Positions 1 through 10,100 of a stretch of 40,365 nucleotides of DNA are shown here, one piece after another. Position numbers and translations under genes: made by a program. The stretch lies in NCBI RefSeq assembly GCF_900176885.1, contig NZ_LT839648.1, positions 4,004,434 to 4,044,798 on the forward strand, read 5' to 3'. Every line of letters begins with the position of its first letter. Within the stretch, counting starts at the first letter, position 1. Under the pieces are notes generated by a model. That model was not told where the DNA came from, made no database searches, and saw nothing but the letters and a program-made list of their open reading frames with translations. This stretch comes from Oceanobacillus senegalensis (GTDB lineage Bacteria; Bacillota; Bacilli; Bacillales; Amphibacillaceae).

Positions 1-200
1 CCGTCGATAAACCGGGAGGACCGCCGATAAATCAGGAACATCGCCGATAAACCGGGAGGACCGCCGATAAATCAGGAGTACCGCCGATAAACCGGAAGGA
101 ACGCCGATAAATCAGGAGTACCGCCGATAAACCGGGAGTACCGCCGATAAACCAGGCGCACCGCCGATAAACTGGAAGGAGCGCTGATAAACCAGTAATC
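1..200. repeat. 20-bp tandem repeat array, about 10 units
   Basis: Ten consecutive 20-bp units follow the consensus CCGCCGATAAACCGGGAGGA. A variant unit reading ATCAGGAGTA in its second half alternates with the main form in the left part, so the true period is partly 40 bp. The last unit (181-200) is degenerate. The array starts at base 1 and probably continues outside the window. There are no unique spacers, so it is not CRISPR. Both strands stay open in places and give low-complexity peptides (repeats of YRR and FIGGTP), which I regard as non-genic. Similar GATAAA repeats occur between genes in other Bacillaceae. Confidence 0.9.
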
Positions 201-658
201 CCACCCATAATCCGAGCCCCCGCTATACCCAAACGAATGAACATCACACAAATCTTGTGCATAAACCAACCATCTTTTTAGAAAATAGCCTAAACGAAAA
301 AACAATCCATCAAAGATTGTCGAATGATGTATGTTCTCCTACTAATATAACACAAAAAGGAAGCAACCAATAGTGGTTGCTTCCAATAAGATGGAGGGAT
401 TATCTCCCATTCTGTTTCCTTCTATAACACCGCTAAGGAAATACACTTCGTACACCAAAGGCGCTACGGATTCCCCTTTGCTAACAATCCCCAGAGCGAT
501 GATATGGACAGTATTCTTTTTCACACTATGTTATCTATTTCTTACTATATGCAAATAAAGTGCGTACTATTAAAAGGGAAGGATAAGTACTATACTGTTT
601 TTCAAAGCGGTGTGACCCTGGATACGCTGCTATCAGGGAGAGGAGTGAGAAATACGAA
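201..658. other. Intergenic region upstream of zwf
   Basis: No convincing gene. It holds the inverted repeat at 359-384 and the zwf leader. A TATACT at 591-596 could be a -10 box, but no good -35 lies 17 bases upstream. A 60-codon minus-strand frame (342-524) runs through the hairpin and has no family signature. Confidence 0.5.
359..384 (-). terminator. Hairpin with T-tract on the minus strand
   Basis: Eleven-base arms GGAAGCAACCA / TGGTTGCTTCC surround a 4-base loop. On the minus strand the stem is followed by TTTTT, so it looks like an intrinsic terminator for leftward transcription, although no minus-strand gene is seen just upstream. The sequence is almost identical, in inverted orientation, to the terminator at 2177-2210 on the other side of zwf. 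Confidence 0.5.
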
Positions 659-2113
659 ATGGATCCTATGACATTCGTATTATTTGGGGCAACAGGTGAT
701 TTAGCTAAAAGAAAAATCTATCCTGCATTGTTTAATTTATATCGGAGTCAAAAACTACCAGAGTCTTTTTCCGTTATTGGTGTAGGGAAAGATGAATATT
801 CCGATGTTGAGTTTCAGTCAAGTGTCATCGATTCCTTGTATACCTTTTCTAGACATTTGATTGATGATAAATCTAAAAAAGAAACGTTCGTCCAGCCGTT
901 TCGTTATTGTCAGCTTGATTTCACTCAAACGGAAGGCTATGTGAAGTTGTTGGAAATGGTTCGACAAAGCGAAAGAGAACGGGATATCGATCAAAACCGA
1001 ATGTTTTATTTATCCGTCGCTCCTGAGTTTTTTGATGTGATTGCTTTAAATATCATGAATAATGATTTAGGCACTACGAACGGATGGAAACGATTGATTA
1101 TCGAGAAACCATTTGGACACGATTTACAATCGGCCCAAGCATTAAACAGAAAGCTTAGCAGAGCTTTTGATGAGGATGAAATTTATCGAATTGACCATTA
1201 TCTAGGAAAACCAATGGTGCAGAACATGGAAGCATTGGCTTTTGCGAATCCTGTCTTGCAATCATTATGGAACAATCGATTTATTGCCAATGTCCAAATT
1301 ACAGCTAGTGAAATGGTTGGTGTGGAAGAAAGAGCCAGTTATTATGACAAGGCAGGAGCCATTCGTGATATGGTTCAAAATCACATGCTACAGCTGTTAA
1401 TGATGACAGCCATGCATTTACCTAAACGTATTACCGCTCATGAAATTCGCAATGAGAAAAGAAAAGTCATGGAATCGTTGCGTCCATTACAAACAGACAC
1501 TATAGGTGTACATGTTGTCAGAGGGCAATATGGGTCTGGAGAAATAAACGGCCATGCTGTAGATGCATATAGAGAGGAGCCTGGCGTAGATCCTTCTTCT
1601 CAAAGTGATACATTTATTGCAGCACGTCTATGGGTGGATAATTCCTTTTGGGATGGGGTTCCTTTTTATTTCCGAACTGGAAAAAGAATGACGGAAAAAG
1701 CAACAAGGATTGTCATTGAATTTAAACATCCTTTAAGGGATACATATCCTTCTGAAATGGAACAGATTGAACCCAACTTATTAACAATAAATATCAATCC
1801 TAATGAAGGGATATCCTTAAGATTAAATAGCAAAAATCCAGTAAACGGAAAAATGGAACCGATCACCGTAGACTTTTCGGAGAGTAATCAAGATGTACCA
1901 GAGGCGTATGAACTGTTGTTATTTGATGCGCTCGTAGGAGATACCACATTTTTTGCTCATTGGGACGAGGTAGAATTATCTTGGAAATGGGTAGAGCCTA
2001 TTTTAAAGGCATTTAAAGAAAATAGAGTTCCTCTTCATGTCTATACGTCCGGATCAATGGGGCCAGAAGCTGCTCATCAATTATTAGAAGAAGATGGTTT
2101 TAAGTGGTGGTAA
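659..2113 (+). CDS. zwf: Glucose-6-phosphate 1-dehydrogenase
   Basis: Oxidises glucose 6-phosphate to 6-phosphogluconolactone with NADP, the entry step of the oxidative pentose phosphate pathway, in the cytoplasm. The 484-aa product is near the usual length of about 490. The N-terminal nucleotide-binding motif GATGDLAKRK is at residues 10-19, EKPFG at 149-153 and the active-site signature RIDHYLGK at 177-184, where His180 and Lys184 belong to the substrate site. The ATG is preceded by AGAGGAGTGAG at good spacing. The gene stands alone with no gnd or pgl beside it. It ends at the bidirectional hairpin 2177-2210, which also serves the convergent SLH gene. Confidence 0.97.
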   Translation: MDPMTFVLFGATGDLAKRKIYPALFNLYRSQKLPESFSVIGVGKDEYSDVEFQSSVIDSLYTFSRHLIDDKSKKETFVQPFRYCQLDFTQTEGYVKLLEMVRQSERERDIDQNRMFYLSVAPEFFDVIALNIMNNDLGTTNGWKRLIIEKPFGHDLQSAQALNRKLSRAFDEDEIYRIDHYLGKPMVQNMEALAFANPVLQSLWNNRFIANVQITASEMVGVEERASYYDKAGAIRDMVQNHMLQLLMMTAMHLPKRITAHEIRNEKRKVMESLRPLQTDTIGVHVVRGQYGSGEINGHAVDAYREEPGVDPSSQSDTFIAARLWVDNSFWDGVPFYFRTGKRMTEKATRIVIEFKHPLRDTYPSEMEQIEPNLLTININPNEGISLRLNSKNPVNGKMEPITVDFSESNQDVPEAYELLLFDALVGDTTFFAHWDEVELSWKWVEPILKAFKENRVPLHVYTSGSMGPEAAHQLLEEDGFKWW

Positions 2114-2176
2114 GGTCAAAATGAAAAAAAGTAATAAGGATTTTGGAGGAACAACATATGAACGTTCTTTCTATAT

Positions 2177-2210
2177 AAAAAGAAGCAACCACTATAGGTT
2201 GCTTCTTTTT
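2177..2210. terminator. Bidirectional terminator between zwf and SLH glucosaminidase
   Basis: A 14-base stem (AAAAAGAAGCAACC / GGTTGCTTCTTTTT) with a 6-base loop and T-runs on both strands lies between convergent genes. Its core matches the hairpin at 359-384 in inverted orientation. Confidence 0.9.
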
Positions 2211-2229
2211 GCGATGGAGCGGTACGAAC

Positions 2230-4209
2230 TTAATTGATCCCAGACCCAATCTCTTTAATATAATCCCCATGGATCCAGCGTGTTTTGCCTTCGAATGTAA
2301 TCTGGTACCAACCGTCTTCTTTTATGAAGATTCCTTCGTTATCCATGACGCCGTTCACATAGTCGCCACTATATAGTTTACCGACAGTCTCACTATCTGT
2401 ACTTGGTTCGCTTCGTACGTTGAGCCAAGCACTGTCAATCATCACTTTCAACAAATCATGGAATTTAATATAGTCTCCGGAAACCCAGCCTTCTTTTCCG
2501 TCTACATCTACATAGTACCATCCACCGTTTGTACCGATGATTTGAACCTCTTCTCCATCAGGAAGTTTCTTGATAACATTCCCACTAACAGGATAGGTTC
2601 GGAATCTCAGTCCATCATCGGTTTCGTCGAGTGAAACAACGCCAGTCACTCCGGTTAGGGAGGAATCTCTGATGACATAACGATCCTCAGGTGCTGGTAG
2701 TGCGGAAGAGGATGGCTGATTTTTATATTTCGGTACATCAAAGGTAAAGCTCACGGTCCCTATGGCATCAATCGCATTTAGATAATCATAGATTTTTTTC
2801 GCTTGGAGTTCGGCCCACTGTACATGGGTGGCATATTGATGAGATGCAGGTGTTTCTGGATTCCAGCGCATCTTATACAACGTGTCTTGTCCAAGTGCGA
2901 TATAATCTTGTCTTACATATTTCGCCCCACCAATAATGGCTGCTTCAGGGGTGAACCATTTTTCTCGATAGGCATGCTCGGAACCTAATTTTTCTGGATT
3001 GGCATCTCTTGCATCAATTCCATACATATTATAGGTCGTTTTAATATTTGTTAAGCTGTCACGATTTTCATCGGTAACCATCACAGCATGGCCATCTTCA
3101 TCCAATCCTACCTCAATCCCATTTGAAAGAGGGGATGTTCCTTTTCCAGTTTCATGGATGGCATGGGCGATTAGGTAGATAGCATTGATGTTATAGGCTT
3201 TTCCAGCTTCAATAAAAGCAGAGGCCTTTCCTTCTAAGCTGCCTTTACCATGAAGAATCTCATCATTGATTTGATTTTTATCTAGGTTTTTTAATGGAAT
3301 CGATAGTTTTAGAAATTGATAGTATTCGGGTGTATCCTTCTTAAAGTTGTTGGAATTGGCGTAGTGGGCAACCAATTCTTCGGTAGCGATGAACTTCCCA
3401 GCTCCGTCAACCTTTGGAGTTACTCCTGCTTGCTTTACGACCACTTCGTAAAAGTCATGTAAATAATTGGTTGTTTCGTGTACGATTTCTGGTTGACTAG
3501 GTTCTTCCGGTTCACTAGGCTCTTCTGGCTTTGGTTCCTCTGGCTGTTCTTCTTCATTTTCTTCTTCGTTGTCTTGCTCCTCTTCATCTTCACCAGCTTC
3601 CGGTGCTTCAATCAGCTGAACCAATCGATGAATAACGGTTGCTGCTTCTGCACGGGAAGAAACATCTAATGGAGCAAATTTATTGCCAGGCTTTCCTTCC
3701 ATTAATTCTAGACTGACGATTTGTTCTACTTCATTGTATGCCCAATCGTCAATGCTTCCTTTATCCGTGAAGGTTAGCTCAGCAGCGTCGGGATGGATGT
3801 TTTTAGAAAAAATGGCGTTATACAGCATCACAGCCATTTCCTGTCTCGTAATCTTTTCTTTCGGATTAAAATACCCGTCTCCATTCCCATTGATTAGCCC
3901 ATAATGATACGCTGTTTGTACGGCATCGTAATACCACTTGTCAGAATCGACATCTTTGAAGCTTTTCAGTTTGTTCACCTCTGACAAATCTAGCGCCCTT
4001 ACAAGAAAGGCCGCAAACTGTGCTCGTGTTACATCGTCATCTGGATTATAATCCCCGTCTTCATTTCCTTCCATAATACCCGCATCAATCAGAGCCTTCA
4101 TTTCATCATAGGCCCAGTGATCTGTGATATCTTCAGCAGAAACCACAGTCGGTATCATGAAAAGCACGGCAATCATGATTAGACTTAATCGTTTCAAATG
4201 CTTCCCCAC
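2230..4209 (-). CDS. SLH-anchored endo-beta-N-acetylglucosaminidase (GH73/LytD-like autolysin)
   Basis: A secreted cell-wall hydrolase predicted to cut the glycan strand of peptidoglycan. In order: signal peptide (1-25, ending VVSA), three SLH domains (about 26-75, 83-132, 146-198) for binding pyruvylated wall polymer, an acidic Glu/Pro linker (200-243), a glucosaminidase domain (about 250-485) and two bacterial SH3 domains (about 525-582 and 588-652). The probable catalytic Glu is E353 in AHAIHETGKG; YNMYGIDA and YKMRWNP are LytD-family signatures. The start is uncertain: the longest frame begins with GTG at 4209 behind AGAAG, while a TTG six codons later follows GGGGAAG too closely. It shares its architecture with the amidase at 4700-6187, and the two probably remodel the wall beneath the S-layer encoded at 7136. 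Confidence 0.93.
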   Translation of the reverse strand: MGKHLKRLSLIMIAVLFMIPTVVSAEDITDHWAYDEMKALIDAGIMEGNEDGDYNPDDDVTRAQFAAFLVRALDLSEVNKLKSFKDVDSDKWYYDAVQTAYHYGLINGNGDGYFNPKEKITRQEMAVMLYNAIFSKNIHPDAAELTFTDKGSIDDWAYNEVEQIVSLELMEGKPGNKFAPLDVSSRAEAATVIHRLVQLIEAPEAGEDEEEQDNEEENEEEQPEEPKPEEPSEPEEPSQPEIVHETTNYLHDFYEVVVKQAGVTPKVDGAGKFIATEELVAHYANSNNFKKDTPEYYQFLKLSIPLKNLDKNQINDEILHGKGSLEGKASAFIEAGKAYNINAIYLIAHAIHETGKGTSPLSNGIEVGLDEDGHAVMVTDENRDSLTNIKTTYNMYGIDARDANPEKLGSEHAYREKWFTPEAAIIGGAKYVRQDYIALGQDTLYKMRWNPETPASHQYATHVQWAELQAKKIYDYLNAIDAIGTVSFTFDVPKYKNQPSSSALPAPEDRYVIRDSSLTGVTGVVSLDETDDGLRFRTYPVSGNVIKKLPDGEEVQIIGTNGGWYYVDVDGKEGWVSGDYIKFHDLLKVMIDSAWLNVRSEPSTDSETVGKLYSGDYVNGVMDNEGIFIKEDGWYQITFEGKTRWIHGDYIKEIGSGIN

Positions 4210-4531
4210 TTTCTTCTATTATTATGGCATAACTATCTATAAATCTACCAAAAAAAGAGTGAAATTGATAGGGTCTAATTTGCTAAATGTGTCATAGGGG
4301 AATGCTATTTTTAGTAGAATATGGTATATTTTAGTTAAAAATGTCAAAGGTTGTTCGTTTGGTGTTTTTATGATGTGAAAAAAGGCTGTTTTATAGTGGT
4401 GCAGGAAATAGCGCCGCGGTCAGTCGTAGTGCTGATTTATGTAAAAATACTTCCTATCTACTAGATTAATAGGAGGAAATGCCTTTTTCTTATTTTATAG
4501 TAACAATTGCTATGAATTGGTAGGGCACTGC

Positions 4532-4654
4532 ACCAGCGGAGGAAATACACGGAGACTCCTGCAGGATGAAAAGCCTAGGTGAGACTACGGAGAGCGTTAG
4601 CTCGGAGGAGGCTCAGCAGCGCCTGCGGAAAGCGTAGTGTATTTCCGTAGCGGT
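4532..4654. repeat. Dispersed palindromic intergenic repeat (Bacillaceae REP-like)
   Basis: About 120 bp with inverted ends: GCGGAGGAAATACAC on the left and the complement of GTGTATTTCCGTAGCGG on the right. The interior holds GGAGACTCCTGCAGG and CGGAGGAGGCTCAGC blocks typical of a GC-rich structured repeat scattered through many Bacillaceae genomes. A further weak inverted pair, TGGTGCAG (4397-4404) and CTGCACCA (4528-4535), encloses the sequence to its left. The right end overlaps an in-frame extension of the amidase gene, which argues against the longer start there. Confidence 0.8.
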
Positions 4655-4699
4655 ATCACAGCCATAATCAAAGAGATGCAAAAGGAGGGATGTTTCCTA

Positions 4700-6187
4700 A
4701 TGTTTGGGAAAAAATTGTATATGCTGCTCATTGCTGGGGTTATCATGGTAATGGCGATTCCATCGGTTATTTCCGCTGCTTCCTTAAAGGATATTCCGAA
4801 GAACTATGCAGAGGAAATTAATTATTTAACAGACCGGGACATTGTGAAAGGTTTTCCGGGTGGGTATTTCAAGCCGGATGAACCAGTAACAAGGGAACAG
4901 GCTGCAACCATGGTTGGAAGAGCATTGGGGCTTGATGGAGAGAAGCCAAGAAAAACGGTGTTCTCTGATGTGGATGCAAGTTCCTATGCTTCCGGATATA
5001 TCCAATTAGCCTATGAGGAAGATGTGATTCACGGGTATGGTGATGGAACATTCGGACCGTTGAATGAAATGACAAGGCTGGAAATGGCGTACCTCATCTC
5101 CAAGGCATTTGACTATACCGATGATAGTACAAGTATTTCGTATTCGGATATGCCGAATAAAAAAGAGCATGTTCAAGCCATTAATCGAGTAACCAATGCT
5201 GGGATTACCAATGGTTATGTGGATGGGAAATTTAAGCCAGACAGTACCATTACAAGACTAGAGTTTTCCATTATGGTCGCTCGTGCGTTAGAACCTTCCT
5301 TTAAGGTAGATGGAAATGTATCCGATAATGAAGAGGATAAAGAAACACCGCCTGAACCAGAAGAGGAAGAAAAGCCAGAACCCAAACCAGAGCCTAAGCC
5401 AGAACCTACACCAGAAGAAGAGGCAGCTAATGTTGATCCGAAAACACAATACGTGACAGCTTATGCGTTAAATGTAAGAAGTGGCCCTGGCGTAGAGCAT
5501 GGCAAAGTAGGGTTATTGTATAAGAATGATAAAGTAACAACCTATCAGGTAGAAGATAACAACTGGGTGTACATCAAATACGATGGTGGAAAAGGCTTTG
5601 TGAACCAGAAATATTTAACAACGACGAAACCTTCGATAAAAAGGAAAATTGCCATTGATCCCGGACATGGTGGCCATGATCCTGGTGCAAGTGGCAATGG
5701 GTTAGTGGAAAAGGACATTAACTTAGCCGTTTCCTTACACTTACGGGATTACCTTGAGGATGCAGGCATTGATGTGGTGATGACTCGAACCAATGATACA
5801 TATTTAGGGCTAGATGAAAGAGTAGATGTTGGAGTCAATAATGATGCGGATACATTTGTTAGTATTCATACGAACAGCTTCTCCAGTTCCAGTGCAAATG
5901 GTTCCGAAACCTATTATTCTACCGCATCCACCCGAACAGCAGAGAGTAAACAACTCGCAACGTTCATTCAGGATAGGATGATTAATGCTTTAGGAACAAG
6001 GGATCGCGGCGTGAAATCAGCTGGTTTCCGTGTCATTAAAGCCAATCCACTTCCAGCTGCATTAGTAGAACTTGGGTTTATTACGAATCCAGACGATGCG
6101 AACGTTCTAGAAACGAAACAAAAAGAAGCGGCGAAAGCCATTGCTTTAGGTATTGAAGATTATTATGAATGGAAAGAAGGCAGGTAG
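4700..6187 (+). CDS. SLH-anchored N-acetylmuramoyl-L-alanine amidase
   Basis: Zinc amidase of the Amidase_3 (CwlB/LytC-like) family that cleaves the lactyl-amide bond between glycan and stem peptide. The 495-aa product has a signal peptide (1-27), three SLH domains (about 28-75, 87-135, 146-197), an acidic Glu/Pro/Lys linker (208-243), one SH3b domain (about 250-308) and the catalytic domain (315-490). Zinc ligands are H323 (DPGHGG), E337 (GLVEKD) and H390 (SIHTN), with catalytic E457 (ALVELGF). I chose ATG 4700 because AAAGGAGGG lies at 4681-4689 and a hydrophobic signal sequence follows at once; a longer frame from 4637 would begin inside the repeat. The gene ends in its own terminator and is divergent from the SLH glucosaminidase. 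Confidence 0.95.
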   Translation: MFGKKLYMLLIAGVIMVMAIPSVISAASLKDIPKNYAEEINYLTDRDIVKGFPGGYFKPDEPVTREQAATMVGRALGLDGEKPRKTVFSDVDASSYASGYIQLAYEEDVIHGYGDGTFGPLNEMTRLEMAYLISKAFDYTDDSTSISYSDMPNKKEHVQAINRVTNAGITNGYVDGKFKPDSTITRLEFSIMVARALEPSFKVDGNVSDNEEDKETPPEPEEEEKPEPKPEPKPEPTPEEEAANVDPKTQYVTAYALNVRSGPGVEHGKVGLLYKNDKVTTYQVEDNNWVYIKYDGGKGFVNQKYLTTTKPSIKRKIAIDPGHGGHDPGASGNGLVEKDINLAVSLHLRDYLEDAGIDVVMTRTNDTYLGLDERVDVGVNNDADTFVSIHTNSFSSSSANGSETYYSTASTRTAESKQLATFIQDRMINALGTRDRGVKSAGFRVIKANPLPAALVELGFITNPDDANVLETKQKEAAKAIALGIEDYYEWKEGR

Positions 6188-6210
6188 GCTTAGGCTTACT
6201 TGCTTTTTTC
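6180..6210 (+). terminator. Terminator of the amidase gene
   Basis: The stem GCAGGTAGGC / GCTTACTTGC (two G-U pairs) overlaps the stop codon and is followed by TTTTTT. Confidence 0.75.
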
Positions 6211-6397
6211 TTTTGTTTTCATTTACAAAGAAACATCACTACGGAGAAAAACTGCGCAAATGAGAACGACTGGTGATCCACCTCCATGTTCTACGCATCT
6301 CGGTGACTATATAATCCCTCATTCCCCACAAAATCCTAAGTGTATTTCCTCCGTTTACAACGATGTAACATATATTACTTACGACATTAACTAAATC

Positions 6398-6905
6398 CCC
6401 ACGTTGGAAGATTGTGTATGGCTTTCTAAATCCATATGCCCAGATTTAATCGTTTCGGGCCAAACGAATGATCTTCAAAAGTTGTAATCTCCAAAGAAAA
6501 GTCTAGGAATAAACAAAAGGAAACCGAATATATATGATGAGGTAGTGCAAAAAAAGGATGATGGTAGTAGTGAAACATTCCTACCCGATGTTACAGGATA
6601 TATTACAACTGAAATGATTAAGAAAAATAGCAAAATAGTAAAACAAATAAACTACTATTCTATATGTAACAATGTATGTAACCAATCTTGTGCTTTTGAA
6701 TCCATAAAAATCCATTAAAAGACGAGAGTTCGAGGTAGCCAAACCCGATATCCGTTGGTATAATCACACATGTGAAAATTTACCATCTGGCTTTCGGTAA
6801 TTAAAGCTTGAAAAATTACTAGATTTTACCGATAATGGAAATGTACTAAGCATTACAAATCCGTTACAAGTGTATAACGACGGACGTAAAATTAGTGGAA
6901 TTTAA
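6398..6905 (+). pseudogene. Decayed coding sequence of unknown product upstream of the S-layer gene
   Basis: A protein-like frame can be read here in pieces. From 6398 it reads PTLEDCVWLSKS..., meets a stop at 6485-6487, then continues in the same frame to a stop near 6716 through segments such as GSSETFLPDVTGYITTEMIK. A shifted frame gives REFEVAKPDIRWYNH, and a last 34-codon piece (KLEKLLDFTDNGNVLSI...) ends at TAA 6903-6905. The same frame also extends leftward past a stop at about 6394 (YNDVTYITYDIN). Several stops and at least one shift, with amino-acid composition unlike random AT-rich sequence, indicate a dead gene. I do not recognise the family. Confidence 0.45.
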
Positions 6906-6916
6906 TGGCAAATATG

Positions 6917-6945
6917 TTGAATTATACTAGTTTTGGTGTTATATT
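6917..6945 (+). promoter_or_regulatory. Candidate sigma-A promoter of the S-layer gene
   Basis: TTGAAT (6917-6922), a 17-base spacer and TATATT (6940-6945). It would give a 5' untranslated leader of roughly 180 nt, as is common for highly expressed S-layer genes. It begins only 12 bases after the decayed gene. Confidence 0.5.
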
Positions 6946-7135
6946 CTTGTAGTAAGTAATTAAACCTAGTACAATATAAAACAAGCAAACGATGGACTAG
7001 TGATTCAAATGGTTTATTGCTTAGTTTGTATAATCTAGGAAACTATCATACATATAGTCTATTTTACTTATTATGCAGTATATAGTTTCCAAGAGTTATA
7101 GATTAACAAGGAAAAAATGGGAGGAATACACAAAA

Positions 7136-10100
7136 ATGGCGAAAGATAAATTAACTCGCAAAGCATTTGCTACAACAGCTGCAGCAGCAGTGGCAGCAAC
7201 AGCAGTAGTACCTACAGCTACATTAGCTGCAGACGTTAGTTTCCCTGACGTAGAAAACGACAGCAATAACGGCTGGTATAAAGACGCTGTAAACCTATTA
7301 GCTGGTAACAACATCCTACAAGGTGACGAAGATGGAAACTTCAATCCAAAAGATTCTATCGATCGTGCATCTGCAGCAGAAGTACTACGTAAAGCTTTAG
7401 ACCTACCTGTAGAAGGAACGGAAGATTTCTCTGATGTTGATTCTTCAGACTGGTTCTATGATGCAGTACGTGCCGCTTCTCCAGAAGTATTCGAAGGTAA
7501 TGACGAAGGCGAATTCATGCCTAAGAAAGTTCTAACTCGTCAAGAAGCTGCAAAAGCTATCGTTGACGCTTATGGCTTAGAAGGTTCAGCTAACCTTGAT
7601 TCATTTGTAGATGCAGATCAAGTTGCTGATTGGGCTAAAGATTATGCAGAGGTTGCAGTTGCAAATGGAATTATGGAAGGTAAACCAGGTAATTTCTTTG
7701 CTCCAACAGACGATATCTCTCGTGCAGAATTCGCTGTAATGGTGAAACGTGCGATTGATGCGACTACAGAGACTGAAATCACAAATGTAAGTGCATTAAC
7801 TGATGATGGTCACGTATTGCTTGTTGAATTCAATAGCCCTATAACTTCTATCGATAAATCAGAAATTAGCATATTTGAGTCAGATAGTAAAGAACGTGTA
7901 GGTGTTGAAAGTGTAGAATTGGCTTCTGATGGGTTATCTGCTGAAATTATCCTTTATGATAATACAGATTGGCGCGCGGAAGATGAAATTAAAACTCTAA
8001 CTGACTACACTTTACAAATTGGAGAACTTGTAACAGAATTCAATCGTCCTGAATTCGTTAAAAACCGTGTGGTTGAGATTGACATAGAAGATCGTGAATT
8101 TGATGTTTTAACAAGCAATGGAACCACTGTAACAGTGGAAGTTCCTGGTGCTTTTGATGATCTCGACTTACAAACAATTCTAGGTGAAGAAGTAAGTGTT
8201 TGGTATAATGATAGAAATGAATTAGTTAACTATGAAGTTCAAACAGAAGCTATTTATGATTCTATTGAAATTACAGAAGATGATGAAATTAAGCTTCTAA
8301 CAGAAGATAAAGAGTTTGATGTTTCTGATGAGAAGTTTGAAGATGATGATACGGAGGATAAATTCCATTTCTATGTAAACGGTGAAAAAGAAAACATCAA
8401 TGAATTTGTTGGAAGTGAATTCAACTTTGCTAAAGTTGCATTTGATAGAGCAGGTGACATTGCATATGTTAGTGCCTACAATTTAGAAGAATTCTTAATC
8501 GTAGAAGAAGTTAAAGATAATGAAGTAGTAGGAATTGAAGGTGTAGGTACAGGCGGTGCCTTTGATGCGAAAGATGCTACTATTATTAAAGACGGAAAAG
8601 TTACTTCTCTTGAAGACTTAGAAGCAGGAGATGTACTGTTCTTCAACAATGATGCGGACAATGGAGATGGATTCGCAGAAGTTTATAATAATACTGTATC
8701 TGGTGAAATTGAAACAGTATATAACGAAGCTATCAAAGTTGATGGAGAAGTATATGACTTCACTTTTGCTGAAGATGCTGAAGATCTTGGATTGACATAT
8801 CAAGGTGCAGTATACGTTAATGATAAAGGTGAAACTGAAACACTAGATAATGATGCTGCAGAAGAATTACAAGCTGCAGGCGATGTGACATTATTCTTTG
8901 ACCGTGCAGGGAACTTAGTATATGTTGATGGAGAACTTGCAGATGTAGAAACTAATGAATTTAGTGCAGTGATTACAGATTTTGCAACTGATAGTAATTT
9001 TGGTGACACTATTGTACAGTTAGAAGCATATCTTGAGAACGGTGAAGAAACTCTACGTCAACTTACACTTGGTAATCTAGATACTATTACAATTAATGGT
9101 GAGCCTTATGACATTAACAATGACGATACAGATGCATCTGATGATGATTATGTAGTTGATGTTGTAGGTACAGATTTAGTTGTATTTAATACTGTAGCAG
9201 AAAAAGATGCATATAAAGAAGCTGTTGAAGCAGAAGAGGAAACTAGCTCACCAGTTGCATTAGTAGATTTATCTTCACCTGAAGGTAAACTTGCTATTTT
9301 CCACTTAGATGATAATGAAAATATTGAGGAAATTGAATTATTTGATTCTAATGCTACAGATGAAGGTGTAGTAGAAAACTTCACTGAAACTGTAGAACCT
9401 GGTGATAGATATGTTGATGGTAAGAGATTACTTTCAGATACAGTAGTCTTTGATGCAACAGATGTAGAAGATGGCGATTACGATGTTGATGATATGTCTG
9501 TGACAACTTGGGAAGATTATAACGGTTCCGACATTAATGATGTAGACTATATCTATAATGAAGACAATGAAGTTATCGCATTAATCATTAACAGTACAAC
9601 TACAACAGACACTGTTTATGAAGGTGCTGTTATCACAAATGTACTTGAAAATCCTGATGAAGAAGTAATCGAAGTTTCTGCATTTGTGAATGGAGAAAAA
9701 GTAACTCTTGATGTAGACGAAGTTGATGAAGAAATCAATAAAGGTGATTATGTTGTATTTGAATTTGATACAAATAATGATGAACTAGTTACAGCAATCT
9801 ATACAGACGATTTCAGCAAGAATCAAGAGTCATATGAATTTGAAGATTTTGTTGTTGAAGATCAAATCGTTGATGAAGTAAACATTGGTAAAAATCAAGT
9901 AACAATGGTTAATGGTGAAACATATGACCTAGTTAGTGGTGGATTAGTTCTTGATGCAACAGACGAGGATGACATTACTAGAGAGTCATTAAGTGATTTA
10001 CGTGATTCTAATATCAAGGTTACCGTAGTGTTAGATGAAGAAGGTTCAAACTTCGCTAAGTACTTTGTATTTGAAGAAATTGACGCAAATCAATATGAAG

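Noticed and set aside
1-200. Possible CRISPR array
   Set aside because: The repeats are head-to-tail 20-mers with no unique spacers and no cas genes nearby.
32-305. Minus-strand frames through the 20-bp repeats
   Set aside because: The peptides are simple translations of the repeat (YRR, FIGGTP) with no ribosome site; not genes.
342-524. 60-codon minus-strand frame
   Set aside because: It runs through a hairpin and has no supported start or family; likely chance.
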